From NCBI RefSeq assembly GCF_936925435.1, contig NZ_CAKZHQ010000019.1, forward strand, positions 1 to 64,000: 64,000 nucleotides of DNA, read 5' to 3'. The translations under genes and the position numbers were made by a program. The DNA comes from an uncultured Ramlibacter sp. Its GTDB lineage: Bacteria > Pseudomonadota > Gammaproteobacteria > Burkholderiales > Burkholderiaceae_C. The notes below the pieces were generated by a model. It had not been told where the DNA came from and ran no database searches. It saw nothing but the letters and a program-made list of their open reading frames with translations. Of this stretch, positions 19,738-29,597 are shown piece after piece (position 1 is the first letter of the stretch; each line of letters starts with the position of its first letter).

Positions 19738-21449
19738 CAGGCGCCTATTGTGGCAAATGAGGGAGTGGCGGCAAGTCCCGACCCGCCGGGACGGAACTGG
19801 ACGAAGAATTCATTGCCTTCGCGCGCGGCGCCGGCCCGGGCGGCACAACGGCGGTAGCCGATCTGCGCGCCATGCTGCTCGCACAGCTCGCGGCAGATGT
19901 ACAGGCCCAGCCCGCTGGAGCGGCTCTCGGAGGAAAAGAAGGGTTCGAACAGGTGGCGCTCGACGGTCGGCTCCAGCGGCGGGCCGTCGCTCCAGACCAG
20001 CAGCCGGACGCGGCTGGCGGCCTCCGAGGTCAGGACCTGGATCGAGTCGCACTGGCTGCCGGCGTGGCGCAAGGCGTTGTCCAGCAGGTTCACCAACACG
20101 CGGCGCAGATGGTCGGGCTCGAACGGCACCTGGGCCGTGCCGGCCTGCAGCGCGAGCTGCATCCGCGCGCTGCCGCAAGTTTGCTGGCCCCAGTCGGCGC
20201 AGGCGGCGGCGACGGCGGCGTCCAGGCCGAGCATCGGTGTGTGGGTGTCGTGCCGCACGCGCGAGATGTTCAGGATGTCCTCGACGATGCGCGCCAGCCG
20301 GCGCGCGTTTTGCGCCACCATGGCGCTGAGCTGTTTGTGCGCCGGCTCGACCAGGTCCTCCTCCAGCAGCGCGTTGGCCTGGGTGATGGCGGCCAGGGGA
20401 TTGCGGATCTCGTGGGCCACGGCGGCCGACATGCGCCCCATGGCGGCGAGTTTCTCGGTGCGCAGCCGCGCCTCCATTTCGCGCAGATCTTCCAGGAACA
20501 TGACGCACAGGCTGTCGCCCGGCGCGTCGTGCTGCGCCGTCAGCCGGGTGCGCACGAAGACACGCCGCGCCGGCCCGGCCGGCACGCTCAGGGAGATCTC
20601 GCCCAGCTGGGGGTCGCGCAGCTCGAAGGTCAGCGTCGCCAGGTCGACCAGCGGTTGCCAGCCGGGCACCGCCGCCAGCGGGAACGGCCGGCCGTGGGCT
20701 GCGGGACCGCCGCCCAGCAGCAGGCGGGCCGAGGGGTTGGCGGCATGGACCTCACCGCGCTGGTCGACCACCAGCACGCCGTCGGCCAGTGTCTCGATCA
20801 CGAGCTCGTTGACCTGGGCCTGCGCGCGTGCAGCCTTCTGGCTGCGGCGGGCGGCCTTTTCCTCGCGCGCCAGCCGCTGCGCCAGCTGGTTGGCCAGGAA
20901 GGCCAGCGCGAAATAGCCGGTGCCCGTCAGGCCTGCCTGCAGGAAGCGCTGGGCGGTGTCGTCGGGCAGCTGCAGCGCCAGCAGCCAGGCGTCGATCAGC
21001 AACAGCAGGGTCACGGCCGCGGCCGTGCCCAGGGCCAGCAGGGTCGATCCCAGCACCGAAGCCATCAGCACCGGCAGGGCGAACAGCGGCGAATAGTTCA
21101 CGCCTCCCGCTTGCAGGAATTGCAGCGTGGAAAACGCCAGCAGGTCGACGCCGATGGTCGACACCCATTGCGGGTCGAAAGCCTCGCCCGGCGTTGGCGG
21201 CCGGGTGAGGATGCGCACCGCCAGCGCGCAGGCCAGGTAGGCGCCACAAAGGCCGAACAGCCAGGCCGCGCTGCCGGGGGGCGGTTGCGGCGCCCGGCTG
21301 TGCAGCACGGCCAGCAGGGCCAGCAGCACCACGGCGATCGCCACGCGGGCTGTGGCGAAGCCGCGCCACAGCCGCACGAAGGCCGAGTCTTGGGGAGGTG
21401 CGGCCGGCGCTTCAGCCCAGGGCGCGATCGATGGCTGGTGATCTGCCAT
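19737..21449 (-). CDS. pilS: Type IV pilus sensor histidine kinase PilS
   Basis: A 570-residue membrane kinase. About six transmembrane helices occupy residues 30-200 (ARVAIAVVLLALLAVLHS, STLLALGTAAAVTLLLLIDA and others). They are followed by a PAS-like domain (VIETLADGVLVVDQRGEVHA), the HisKA phospho-acceptor AHEIRNPLAAI, and the HATPase with NLLDNALRHAG and SSGLGLYICRELCEQHG. This six-TM plus PAS layout matches Pseudomonas PilS, which senses pilin level in the membrane and controls PilR. It starts one base after the stop of the PP0621-type gene and overlaps pilR by one base. Confidence 0.9.
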
Positions 21450-21450
21450 G

Positions 21451-21678
21451 TCAGGGCGCGACGCGGTGCTCCGGGCTGCAGTAGAAGCGCCCGTCGCCGC
21501 CGGCCACGGCCTCGGCGCGTGGCAGGTGCAGCGCGCAGACCGGGCAGCGCACCATGTCCTGCGCCAGCGCGGCGGGTTGCGCTGGCGCAGGCGGCGTGCC
21601 GCTGCCTTCGGTGCGCCGCTGGTGGCGCCACACCAGGTAGACGACCAACAGGACGCCAAACAGCACGATGTACTTCAT
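21451..21678 (-). CDS. PP0621 family protein
   Basis: A 75-residue protein with an N-terminal membrane anchor (MKYIVLFGVLLVVYLVWR), a short Pro/Ala linker and a C-terminal zinc-ribbon-like segment CPVCALHLPRAEAV...FYCSPEH (CxxC plus a later Cys/His). This fits the small PP0621 family of unknown function found next to pilS and cytochrome assembly genes. It overlaps the upstream ccsA-like gene by four bases (ATGA) and precedes pilS by one base, suggesting one transcript for all. Confidence 0.8.
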   Translation of the reverse strand: MKYIVLFGVLLVVYLVWRHQRRTEGSGTPPAPAQPAALAQDMVRCPVCALHLPRAEAVAGGDGRFYCSPEHRVAP

Positions 21679-22472
21679 GTCGGCCGTCCCAGTACCACCT
21701 CGAGCACGAAGCGCGAGCCGACATAAGCCAGCAGCAACAGGAGCGCGCCGGCATAGAGCACGCGCACCGCAGTGCGGCCGCGCCAGCCGAAGCGTGCCCG
21801 CCCCAGCAGCAGGCCGGCAAACACCAGCCAGGCCAGCACCGAGAACACGGCCTTGTGGTCCCAGCGCCAGCCGCGGCCGTAGAAGTTTTCGCTGAACAGC
21901 GCTCCGGCCAGCAGGGTGGCCGACAGCAGCACGAAGCCGGCGCCGGCAAAGCGGAAGGTCAGGCGCTCCAGCGTCAGCAATGGCAGGCCGGCGTGCGGGT
22001 CGGTGGCCTGGCGGATGTGGCGCTCAGCCCGGCGCATCAGCCAGGCATGGACCACGGCGGCGGCGAACAGGCCGTAGGAGGCGATGCCCAGCGCCAGGTG
22101 CAGCGGCAGCCAGGGCGAGGCCGAGACATGCATGGGCGTGCCGGGAAAGACCATGGCCAGCAGCACGGCTGCGGCGCCCAGGCCGGCCAGCGCCCAGCGC
22201 GCCTGCAGCTGCGGAAACAGTTCGCGTTCGACCGCATAGACAGTCAGCACCAGCCAGGCGGTGACCGACAGCGCCGGCGCGAAGCCAAAGCGCGGCGCCT
22301 CGCCCAGCAGGGTCCAGGCCAGCACCAGGGCGTGCAGAAGCCAGGCCACCAGCAGGGCGATGCGCGCGGCCTGTTCGGACAGGCGCGCGGCGGCGGCGGC
22401 GGGCACGGCATAGGCCGCGGCTGCCGCCAGCGTCAGCGCCACACTGGCCCCCGTTGCACTGGCTAGAATCAT
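21675..22472 (-). CDS. Cytochrome c assembly (CcsA/YpjD-like) membrane protein
   Basis: A 265-residue integral membrane protein with about eight hydrophobic segments and the CcsA/HemX-type pattern. Conserved histidines lie in LPLHLALGIASYGLFAAAVVH and WDHKAVFSVLAWLVFAGLL. Members take part in or resemble haem delivery for cytochrome c biogenesis; short versions such as YpjD/HemX are often of unproven function. ATG at 22472 is preferred; the longer reading extends antisense through ffh. It is divergent from ffh with a 66-bp gap and heads the pilS-pilR-ampD unit. Confidence 0.85.
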   Translation of the reverse strand: MILASATGASVALTLAAAAAYAVPAAAAARLSEQAARIALLVAWLLHALVLAWTLLGEAPRFGFAPALSVTAWLVLTVYAVERELFPQLQARWALAGLGAAAVLLAMVFPGTPMHVSASPWLPLHLALGIASYGLFAAAVVHAWLMRRAERHIRQATDPHAGLPLLTLERLTFRFAGAGFVLLSATLLAGALFSENFYGRGWRWDHKAVFSVLAWLVFAGLLLGRARFGWRGRTAVRVLYAGALLLLLAYVGSRFVLEVVLGRPT

Positions 22473-22538
22473 GGTTCGCAGTTTAGCCCCTTGCTTCGCA
22501 CGCCGAAGCTTCCCATCCCGCAGCACCCAAGGGCTCCC

Positions 22539-23903
22539 ATGGCCTCCGCCCTCACAGACAAACTCTCCCGCCTGGTCAAGGAAATGCGCGGCCAGGCGCG
22601 CATCACCGAAGCCAACGTGCAGGACATGCTGCGCGAGGTGCGCATGGCCCTGCTCGAGGCCGACGTCGCCCTGCCGGTGGTGCGCGACTTCATCGCCCGG
22701 GTCAAGGACAAGGCCCTGGGCCAGGAGGTGCTGGGCTCGCTGTCGCCGGGCCAGGCCCTGGTGGGCATCGTCCACCGCGAGCTGGTCGCCACCATGGGCG
22801 AGGGCGTGGCCGATATCAATCTGCAGGCCCAGCCGCCGGCGGTCATCCTGATGGCCGGCCTGCAAGGCGCCGGCAAGACCACCACCACCGCCAAGCTGGC
22901 CAAGCACCTGATCGACAAGCGCAAGAAGAAGGTGCTGACGGTCTCGGGCGACGTCTACCGGCCGGCCGCCATCGAGCAGCTCAAGATGGTGACCAAGCAG
23001 GCCGGCGCCGAGTGGTTCCCCAGCACGCCGGACCAGAAGCCCGTGGACATCGCTCGCGCCGCCATCGATTACGCGCGCAAGCAGTACTTCGATGTGCTGC
23101 TGGTCGACACCGCCGGGCGCCTGGCCATCGACGAGGCGCTGATGCGCGAGATCAAGGAGCTGCACGCCGTCCTCAACCCGGTGGAAACGCTGTTCGTGGT
23201 CGACGCCATGCAGGGCCAGGATGCGATCAACACCGCCAAGGCCTTCAAGGAAGCGCTGCCGCTGACCGGCATCATCCTGACCAAGACCGACGGCGATTCG
23301 CGCGGCGGCGCCGCGCTGTCGGTGCGACAGATCACCGGCGCGCCCATCAAGTTCGCCGGCACCAGCGAGAAGATCGACGGCCTGGAGGTGTTCGACGCCG
23401 AGCGCCATGCCGGCCGCATCCTGGGCATGGGCGACATCCTGGCCCTGGTCGAACAGGTCACGGCCGGTGTCGACATGGAGGCCGCGCAGAAGCTCGCGGC
23501 CAAGGTCAAGAGCGGCGGTTTCGACCTGAGCGACTTCCTCTCGCAGATCCAGCAGATGAAGAGCATGGGTGGCCTGTCCAGCCTGATGGACAAGCTGCCG
23601 GCGCAGATGCAGGCCAAGGCCGGCCAGGTCGACATGGACAAGGCCGAGCGCGACGTGCGCCGCAAGGAGGGCATCATCCAGAGCATGACGCCGCTGGAGC
23701 GCCGCAAGCCCGAGCTGATCAAGGCCACCCGCAAGCGCCGCATCGCCGCCGGCGCCGGCGTTCATGTCCAGGAAGTCAACAGACTGCTCAATGAGTTCGA
23801 GCAGATGCAGGGCATGATGAAGAAGATGAAGGGCGGCGGCCTCATGAAGATGATGAAGCGCATGGGCGGCGGCGGCAAGGGCATGCCCAAGATGCCCTTC
23901 TGA
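22539..23903 (+). CDS. ffh: Signal recognition particle protein Ffh
   Basis: A 454-residue SRP54 GTPase that, with 4.5S RNA, targets nascent membrane proteins to FtsY. The N domain (residues 1-90, LREVRMALLEADVALPVV) is followed by the G domain: GLQGAGKTTTTAKLAKHL, DTAGRLAIDEALM, TKTDGDSRGGAALSV. The methionine-rich M domain runs from about residue 325, with MTPLERRKPELI and the RNA-binding RKRRIAAGAGVHVQEVN, ending in a Gly/Met/Lys-rich tail. The start at 22539 gives the family N-terminus. Confidence 0.97.
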   Translation: MASALTDKLSRLVKEMRGQARITEANVQDMLREVRMALLEADVALPVVRDFIARVKDKALGQEVLGSLSPGQALVGIVHRELVATMGEGVADINLQAQPPAVILMAGLQGAGKTTTTAKLAKHLIDKRKKKVLTVSGDVYRPAAIEQLKMVTKQAGAEWFPSTPDQKPVDIARAAIDYARKQYFDVLLVDTAGRLAIDEALMREIKELHAVLNPVETLFVVDAMQGQDAINTAKAFKEALPLTGIILTKTDGDSRGGAALSVRQITGAPIKFAGTSEKIDGLEVFDAERHAGRILGMGDILALVEQVTAGVDMEAAQKLAAKVKSGGFDLSDFLSQIQQMKSMGGLSSLMDKLPAQMQAKAGQVDMDKAERDVRRKEGIIQSMTPLERRKPELIKATRKRRIAAGAGVHVQEVNRLLNEFEQMQGMMKKMKGGGLMKMMKRMGGGGKGMPKMPF

Positions 23904-23966
23904 GGCCCTTCCACGCCATGTCGGAGGTCAGATCGGCCTCCAGCCACCACCAATCCTTGCGATGAC

Positions 23967-23983
23967 GCTATCTACTTGATAGC
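23967..23983. repeat. 17-bp dispersed palindrome, copy 2 (in opgH 3' end)
   Basis: GCTATCTACTTGATAGC. Read on the minus strand it supplies the last codons of opgH (GCT ATC AAG TAG, i.e. Ala-Ile-Lys-stop). The arms GCTATC and GATAGC pair perfectly. Confidence 0.75.
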
Positions 23984-25930
23984 GAGCGCGGTGCCGCGGC
24001 TGGCGTGGCGCCAGGCCCGGCGCAGCACCATGGGCGAGCGCGATTCTTCCGGAATCAGCAGCAGGCCGCGGCCGCGCATCCAGCCGCCCAGCTCCACATG
24101 GCTGGTCAGCACGGCCAGCGGCACGGCCAGCAGCAGCGGCAGGGCCACCGGCGCCAGCCAGACCAGGGCGCCCAGCTGGATCGATGCCACGGCGCCGGCC
24201 AGCAGGCCGATGACGATGGTCATGGGCGACAGGCGCAGCGCCGCTTCGCGCCAGGACAGGACGGCGGCTTCGCGCGGGGGCGACTTCCATTCCAGCTTGA
24301 GGCCGGTCAGCGCCACCAGCACGAACAGCGAATGCGCCAGCATGCGGATGGGCGCCAGCAGCAGGGCCAGCACGGTTTCCAGCACGGCGCTGCGCAGCAG
24401 GCCGGCGCCGCCGCCGAACTGCGCCTGCTTGCCCTGGAGGAAGACCGCCGCCAGGCCCAGGATGCGCGGCATGAACAGCATGCACAGGGTCCAGGTCCAC
24501 AGGCCGCGCAGTTCGGACGGCACGGCATGCCAGTCGGGCACGATGGCCGCGCCCGACATCCACAGGGCGGTGCCGAAGGTCATGAAGGCCAGCCACAGCG
24601 GCGCCGACAGATAGGACATGGCGCCGATGGCGAACATCGCCCTGTGCACGCGGTGGATGCCGGGTTCGGCGATCAGGCGCGAGTTCTGCAGGTTGCCCTG
24701 GCACCAGCGGCGGTCGCGCTGCAACTCGCTGAGCAGGTCGGGCGGCTGCTGCTCGTAGCTGCCGGTCAGGTCCGAAACCAGCCAGACGTGGTAGCCGGCG
24801 CGGCGCATCAGGGCGGCCTCGACGAAGTCGTGCGACAGGATGCCGCCGGCCATGCCGCCTGCGCCCGGGATGGGCGCCAGCGCGCAGTGCTGCATGAAGG
24901 GCGCGACGCGGATGATGGCGTTGTGGCCCCAGTAGTGCGACTCGCCCAGCTGCCAGAACTGCATGCCCAGCGTGAACAGGCGCCCCGTCACGCGCGAGGC
25001 GAACTGCTGCGCGCGCGCATGCAGCGTGGCGTGGCCGATGGCCTGGGTGGCGGTCTGGATGATGCCGGCCTGCGGGTGGGCTTCCATCAGCTTGACCAGG
25101 GTGGTGATGCAGTCGCCGCTCATCACGCTGTCGGCGTCCAGCACCACCATGTAGCGGTAGTCCTTGCCCCAGCGGCGGCAGAAGTCGGCAACGTTGCCGG
25201 CCTTGCGGTGCGTGCGGCGGCTGCGCAGGCGGTAGTAGACCTCGATCTGCGGCTGCTCCGGGTGCGCGGCCAGGGCCTGGCGCAGGCCCGCCCAGGCGGC
25301 GCGCTCGGCGGCGATGGTGGCGGGCTCGCTGCTGTCGGACAGCACGAAGACGTCGAAGCCGCTGGCGTGGCCGGTGGCGGCCACCGACTCGCAGGTGGCG
25401 CGCAGGCCGGCGAACACCGTGGCCACGTCCTCGTGGCAGATCGGCATGATGATGGCGGTGCGCGCATCGGGATTCATCGGGTGGTGGGCCACCTCGCGCG
25501 CCGACAGCGCATGGCCGTCACCGCGCAGGCTGACCCAGAAGCCCATGAGGGCGGTGACGAAGCCGGTCACGACCCAGACCGAGAGCACGGCGAACAGCGT
25601 GGCCTGGCCGATCTGCAGCCAGCTGTTGTCGTAGTCGGGCTGGGCATTGACGAACAGCGCGGTCGCCACCGCGGTGCTGGCCAGGGTCAGCAGCAGGAAG
25701 ACGAAGCGGCGCCTGGCGGCGGCTCTTTCCCAGGCCTGGCGCCGGCTGGGCGCGGCGGGCGCGCTGGCGCCTTGCCACAGCAAGGCCGTGGCCATGCTGT
25801 TCCAGAAGCCGCGCCAGGGGCGCGGCGCCATCGAGCCGCGATGCAGCGGCGGCGCCGTCATCGCATTCGGATGGCGCTCTCCGCGCAGGCTGCTGCGCGG
25901 GCTCACTCGGGAAGAAGAATGCTGGACCAT
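23972..25930 (-). CDS. opgH: Glucans biosynthesis glucosyltransferase OpgH (MdoH)
   Basis: A 652-residue inner-membrane GT2 glycosyltransferase that polymerises beta-1,2-linked glucose from UDP-glucose and exports it for osmoregulated periplasmic glucans. Two N-terminal TM helices (residues 75-145) precede the catalytic domain: AIIMPICHEDVATVF, YMVVLDADSVMSGD (DxD), SHDFVEAALMRRAG, and the QxxRW motif RRWCQGNLQNS. A multi-helix C-terminal channel follows. It is shorter than the E. coli protein (about 850) because the N- and C-terminal extensions are smaller. It overlaps opgG by 28 bases. Its final residues and stop codon lie in a dispersed repeat. Confidence 0.94.
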   Translation of the reverse strand: MVQHSSSRVSPRSSLRGERHPNAMTAPPLHRGSMAPRPWRGFWNSMATALLWQGASAPAAPSRRQAWERAAARRRFVFLLLTLASTAVATALFVNAQPDYDNSWLQIGQATLFAVLSVWVVTGFVTALMGFWVSLRGDGHALSAREVAHHPMNPDARTAIIMPICHEDVATVFAGLRATCESVAATGHASGFDVFVLSDSSEPATIAAERAAWAGLRQALAAHPEQPQIEVYYRLRSRRTHRKAGNVADFCRRWGKDYRYMVVLDADSVMSGDCITTLVKLMEAHPQAGIIQTATQAIGHATLHARAQQFASRVTGRLFTLGMQFWQLGESHYWGHNAIIRVAPFMQHCALAPIPGAGGMAGGILSHDFVEAALMRRAGYHVWLVSDLTGSYEQQPPDLLSELQRDRRWCQGNLQNSRLIAEPGIHRVHRAMFAIGAMSYLSAPLWLAFMTFGTALWMSGAAIVPDWHAVPSELRGLWTWTLCMLFMPRILGLAAVFLQGKQAQFGGGAGLLRSAVLETVLALLLAPIRMLAHSLFVLVALTGLKLEWKSPPREAAVLSWREAALRLSPMTIVIGLLAGAVASIQLGALVWLAPVALPLLLAVPLAVLTSHVELGGWMRGRGLLLIPEESRSPMVLRRAWRHASRGTALAIK

Positions 25931-27429
25931 GTTTCGCTCACGCTGTGGTTGTCTTGTTGCAGGAAGGCGCGCAGCTCGACCGGCCGAGCCGGGTCGATGC
26001 GCTGCACGCGAAAGCTCATGCGCCAGCCATGGGTGGCGGGATTGGGATAGGCAAGTTGTTCGACAACCCGGCCGTTGCCGTCGGCGCTGACCATGGCGCG
26101 CACCGGCGTGCCGGGGGGCAGGGCGTCCAGCGCCGGGCCGGCGACATCGAGCACGTACTGGACCTGGCCGCTGCGGTTGTCGCCCGGCTGCACGAAGCCG
26201 TGGCCGCGGCGCGACTGCAGCACGCTGGCGCCCGGCGCGCGTTGCTGGGCGTCGCCCTGCCAGGCGATCTCCCAGGCCAGCTCCAGCGGCTCGCCGGCGG
26301 CCGGCAGGCTGCGCGGCACCCAGTAGGCGACCACGTTGTCGTGCGTCTCGTCGGGCGCCGGCAACTGCAGCAGCTCGACCCGACCCGGACCCCAGTCGCC
26401 CAGCGGCTTGACCCAGGCGCTGGGCCGGCGTTCGTAGCGCGCCTCCACGTCCTCGTAGCTGGCGAAGGCGCGGTCGCGCTGCATCAGGCCGAAGCCGGCC
26501 AGGCGCTCCAGCGCGAAGGAGCTGGCGATGGGCCGCGCCGGGTTCTGCAGCGGCCGCCAGATCCATTCGCCGTTGCCGCTGGCCACCAGCAGGCCGTCGG
26601 AGTCGTGCACTTCGGGGCGGAAGTCACCGGGCCGCGGCTGGTTCTCGCCGAAGAAGAACATGCTGGTCAGCGGCGCCACGCCCAGGGTGGCGATGGGTTT
26701 GTCGCTGGCGCGCAGGAACAGGCGCATGCGCACCTGCACTGTGGTCTGCGCGCCGGGCGTGATGTCGAAGCGGTAGGCGCCGGCTGCGCGTGGCGAGTCC
26801 AGCAGCGCGTAGACCGTCAGCTGCCTGGCGTCGGCGGCCGGGCGCTCCAGCCAGAAATCCGTGAAGCGTGGGAATTCTTCCGGCCCGCCGCCGGCGCTGT
26901 CGATGGCCAGGCCGCGGGCCGACAGGCCGTACTGCTGGCCGGCGCCCAGGGCGCGGAAATAGCTCGCGCCCTGGAACACCACCAGTTCGTCCTTGTACTG
27001 CGGGCTGTTCAAGGCGGTGTGGACGCGCAGGCCGGCAAAGTCCAGGTCGCCCCAGGGCGTGGCCGCCAGGGCGTTCTTGCCGAAATCGAAGTCCTCGCGT
27101 GCGTAGGCCAGCTTGCGCGCGCCGTCGGGCGTGATCTCGTGGATGCGCACGGCCTGGGCTTGCAGCTTGCCGCGGTGGAAGAACATGGCCTCGTACGGCA
27201 ACCTGGCGTCGCGCCAGAGCGCGCGCTCTGGCCGGAAGCGGATGTCACGCAGGCCGTCGTAGTCCATGCGCGCCAGGTCCGCCGGCAGCGCCGGCGTGCT
27301 GTCGCTCCAGGCCGACTGGGCGCGGTTGCGGGCCAGCGCGCTGAGTTCCTCGAAGCCGAATGCGGCGGCGTTGGCACTGAGGCCGGCCAGCGCCAGCAGC
27401 AAAGCGGAGAGGGTGTGCAAGGGTTTCAC
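25903..27429 (-). CDS. opgG: Periplasmic glucan biosynthesis protein OpgG (MdoG)
   Basis: A 508-residue periplasmic protein with a signal peptide (MKPLHTLSALLLALAGLSANAAA, cleaved about residue 23). It has the OpgG beta-sandwich: FEELSALARNRAQ, YDGLRDIRFRPERALWR, and the conserved SMFFFGENQPRPGDFRPEVHDSDGL core. It then has RAFASYEDVEARYERRPSAWV and a C-terminal Ig-like domain. OpgG modifies the glucan backbone, probably by forming or trimming branches, and works with OpgH. The two overlap by 28 bases and form the standard opgGH operon. A promoter must lie in the 210-bp gap 27430-27639, which also holds a short direct repeat. Confidence 0.95.
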   Translation of the reverse strand: MKPLHTLSALLLALAGLSANAAAFGFEELSALARNRAQSAWSDSTPALPADLARMDYDGLRDIRFRPERALWRDARLPYEAMFFHRGKLQAQAVRIHEITPDGARKLAYAREDFDFGKNALAATPWGDLDFAGLRVHTALNSPQYKDELVVFQGASYFRALGAGQQYGLSARGLAIDSAGGGPEEFPRFTDFWLERPAADARQLTVYALLDSPRAAGAYRFDITPGAQTTVQVRMRLFLRASDKPIATLGVAPLTSMFFFGENQPRPGDFRPEVHDSDGLLVASGNGEWIWRPLQNPARPIASSFALERLAGFGLMQRDRAFASYEDVEARYERRPSAWVKPLGDWGPGRVELLQLPAPDETHDNVVAYWVPRSLPAAGEPLELAWEIAWQGDAQQRAPGASVLQSRRGHGFVQPGDNRSGQVQYVLDVAGPALDALPPGTPVRAMVSADGNGRVVEQLAYPNPATHGWRMSFRVQRIDPARPVELRAFLQQDNHSVSETWSSILLPE

Positions 27430-27470
27430 GCTGATCCCAGGGCAAACCCTGTGCCAGACTGTAAAAACCT

Positions 27471-27612
27471 TTTGAAATCAACGACTTGGCGCTGAAATCT
27501 GTGTATCCAATTGCTGCAATGCAGCGAATGGTCTGCAGAACCCCTGTTTTTGTCGTCAGCGGGCGACGCCTCGGCCGGCGGTCTTGAAAAAGTCTTTGAA
27601 AATCAACGACTT
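27471..27612 (+). repeat. Short direct repeat pair upstream of opgG
   Basis: TTTGAAATCAACGACTT at 27471-27487 recurs as TTTGAAAATCAACGACTT (one extra A) at 27595-27612, with 107 bases between. Both lie in the non-coding gap between the opgG start and the glrR stop, and the flanks (runs of A before, TGCG/GGCG after) are also similar. This may be a small duplication or a pair of regulator sites for opgGH. Confidence 0.45.
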
Positions 27613-27639
27613 ATGCGCGTCGCCAAAAAGCGACGGGCC

Positions 27640-29009
<1,370 letters not shown>

Positions 29010-29013
<4 letters not shown>

Positions 29014-29597
29014 GGCCGGGGCGCGCTGGCCGCCGGGCGCGAAGGCAGGCTGCGCTCGATGGCGCGCACGGCTTCCAGGCGGTCGTTGAGGGCGTCGATG
29101 CGGCGCTGGCTGTCGCGCAGCTGCTGGGCTTGGCGTTCGGCCTGCTCCTCCAGCCGGCGCGCCTCCAGCTGCTGGCCGATCTGGCTGGCCAGCAGGCGGG
29201 CCAGCGACTGCAGCTCCTGCGCCGAGCTGCCGTTCTGGGCCAGCACGCGCTGCACCAGGGCCTGGGCACGCGCCAGGTTGGGCGGGCTGCGGGTCTGCGC
29301 CAGCGCCAGCGCCAGTTCCAGCGAGGCCAGCGGCGCATCGGCCGGCTCGCCCCGGCGGCTGATCTCCAGCGCCAGCTCGGTGGGCCCGAGCACGCGCACG
29401 CGGTCGGCATAGGCCAGCAGCTCGCTGGCGCCGCTGGCCGGCGGCGGCACGGCTTCAGCCGTGGGCGCAACGACTGCGCTGGGCGGTGGCGCTGGGACCG
29501 GCACGGGCGCGGCGCAGGCCGCCAGCAGCAATGCGGCGGCCAGGGTGGAGTGCAGGCGGAAAACCGCGCGGAGCGTGCGGCCGGTGTCAGGAGGCAT
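29010..29597 (-). CDS. qseG: QseG-like outer-membrane lipoprotein
   Basis: A 195-residue lipoprotein. The signal segment LHSTLAAALLLAACAAPVPV carries a lipobox (LAAC, acylated Cys about residue 28), followed by a Pro/Ala/Val linker. The mature helical domain (about 60-185) includes long heptad-rich stretches with many Gln/Glu/Arg (LEARRLEEQAERQAQQLR). Its place between the kinase and regulator, overlapping both (11 and 4 bases), matches QseG/YfhG, which in E. coli and Salmonella interacts with the QseE sensor. Sequence identity in this family is low, so the name rests mainly on context. Confidence 0.75.

Noticed and set aside
21675-23765. A 696-codon extension of the CcsA-like protein antisense through ffh
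   Set aside because: The N-terminal 430 codons are antisense to a complete ffh; the hydrophobic family-like part starts at 22472.
27618-27635. Hairpin GTCGC/GCGAC after glrR as a terminator
   Set aside because: Only five base pairs and no T-run on the minus strand; too weak to call.
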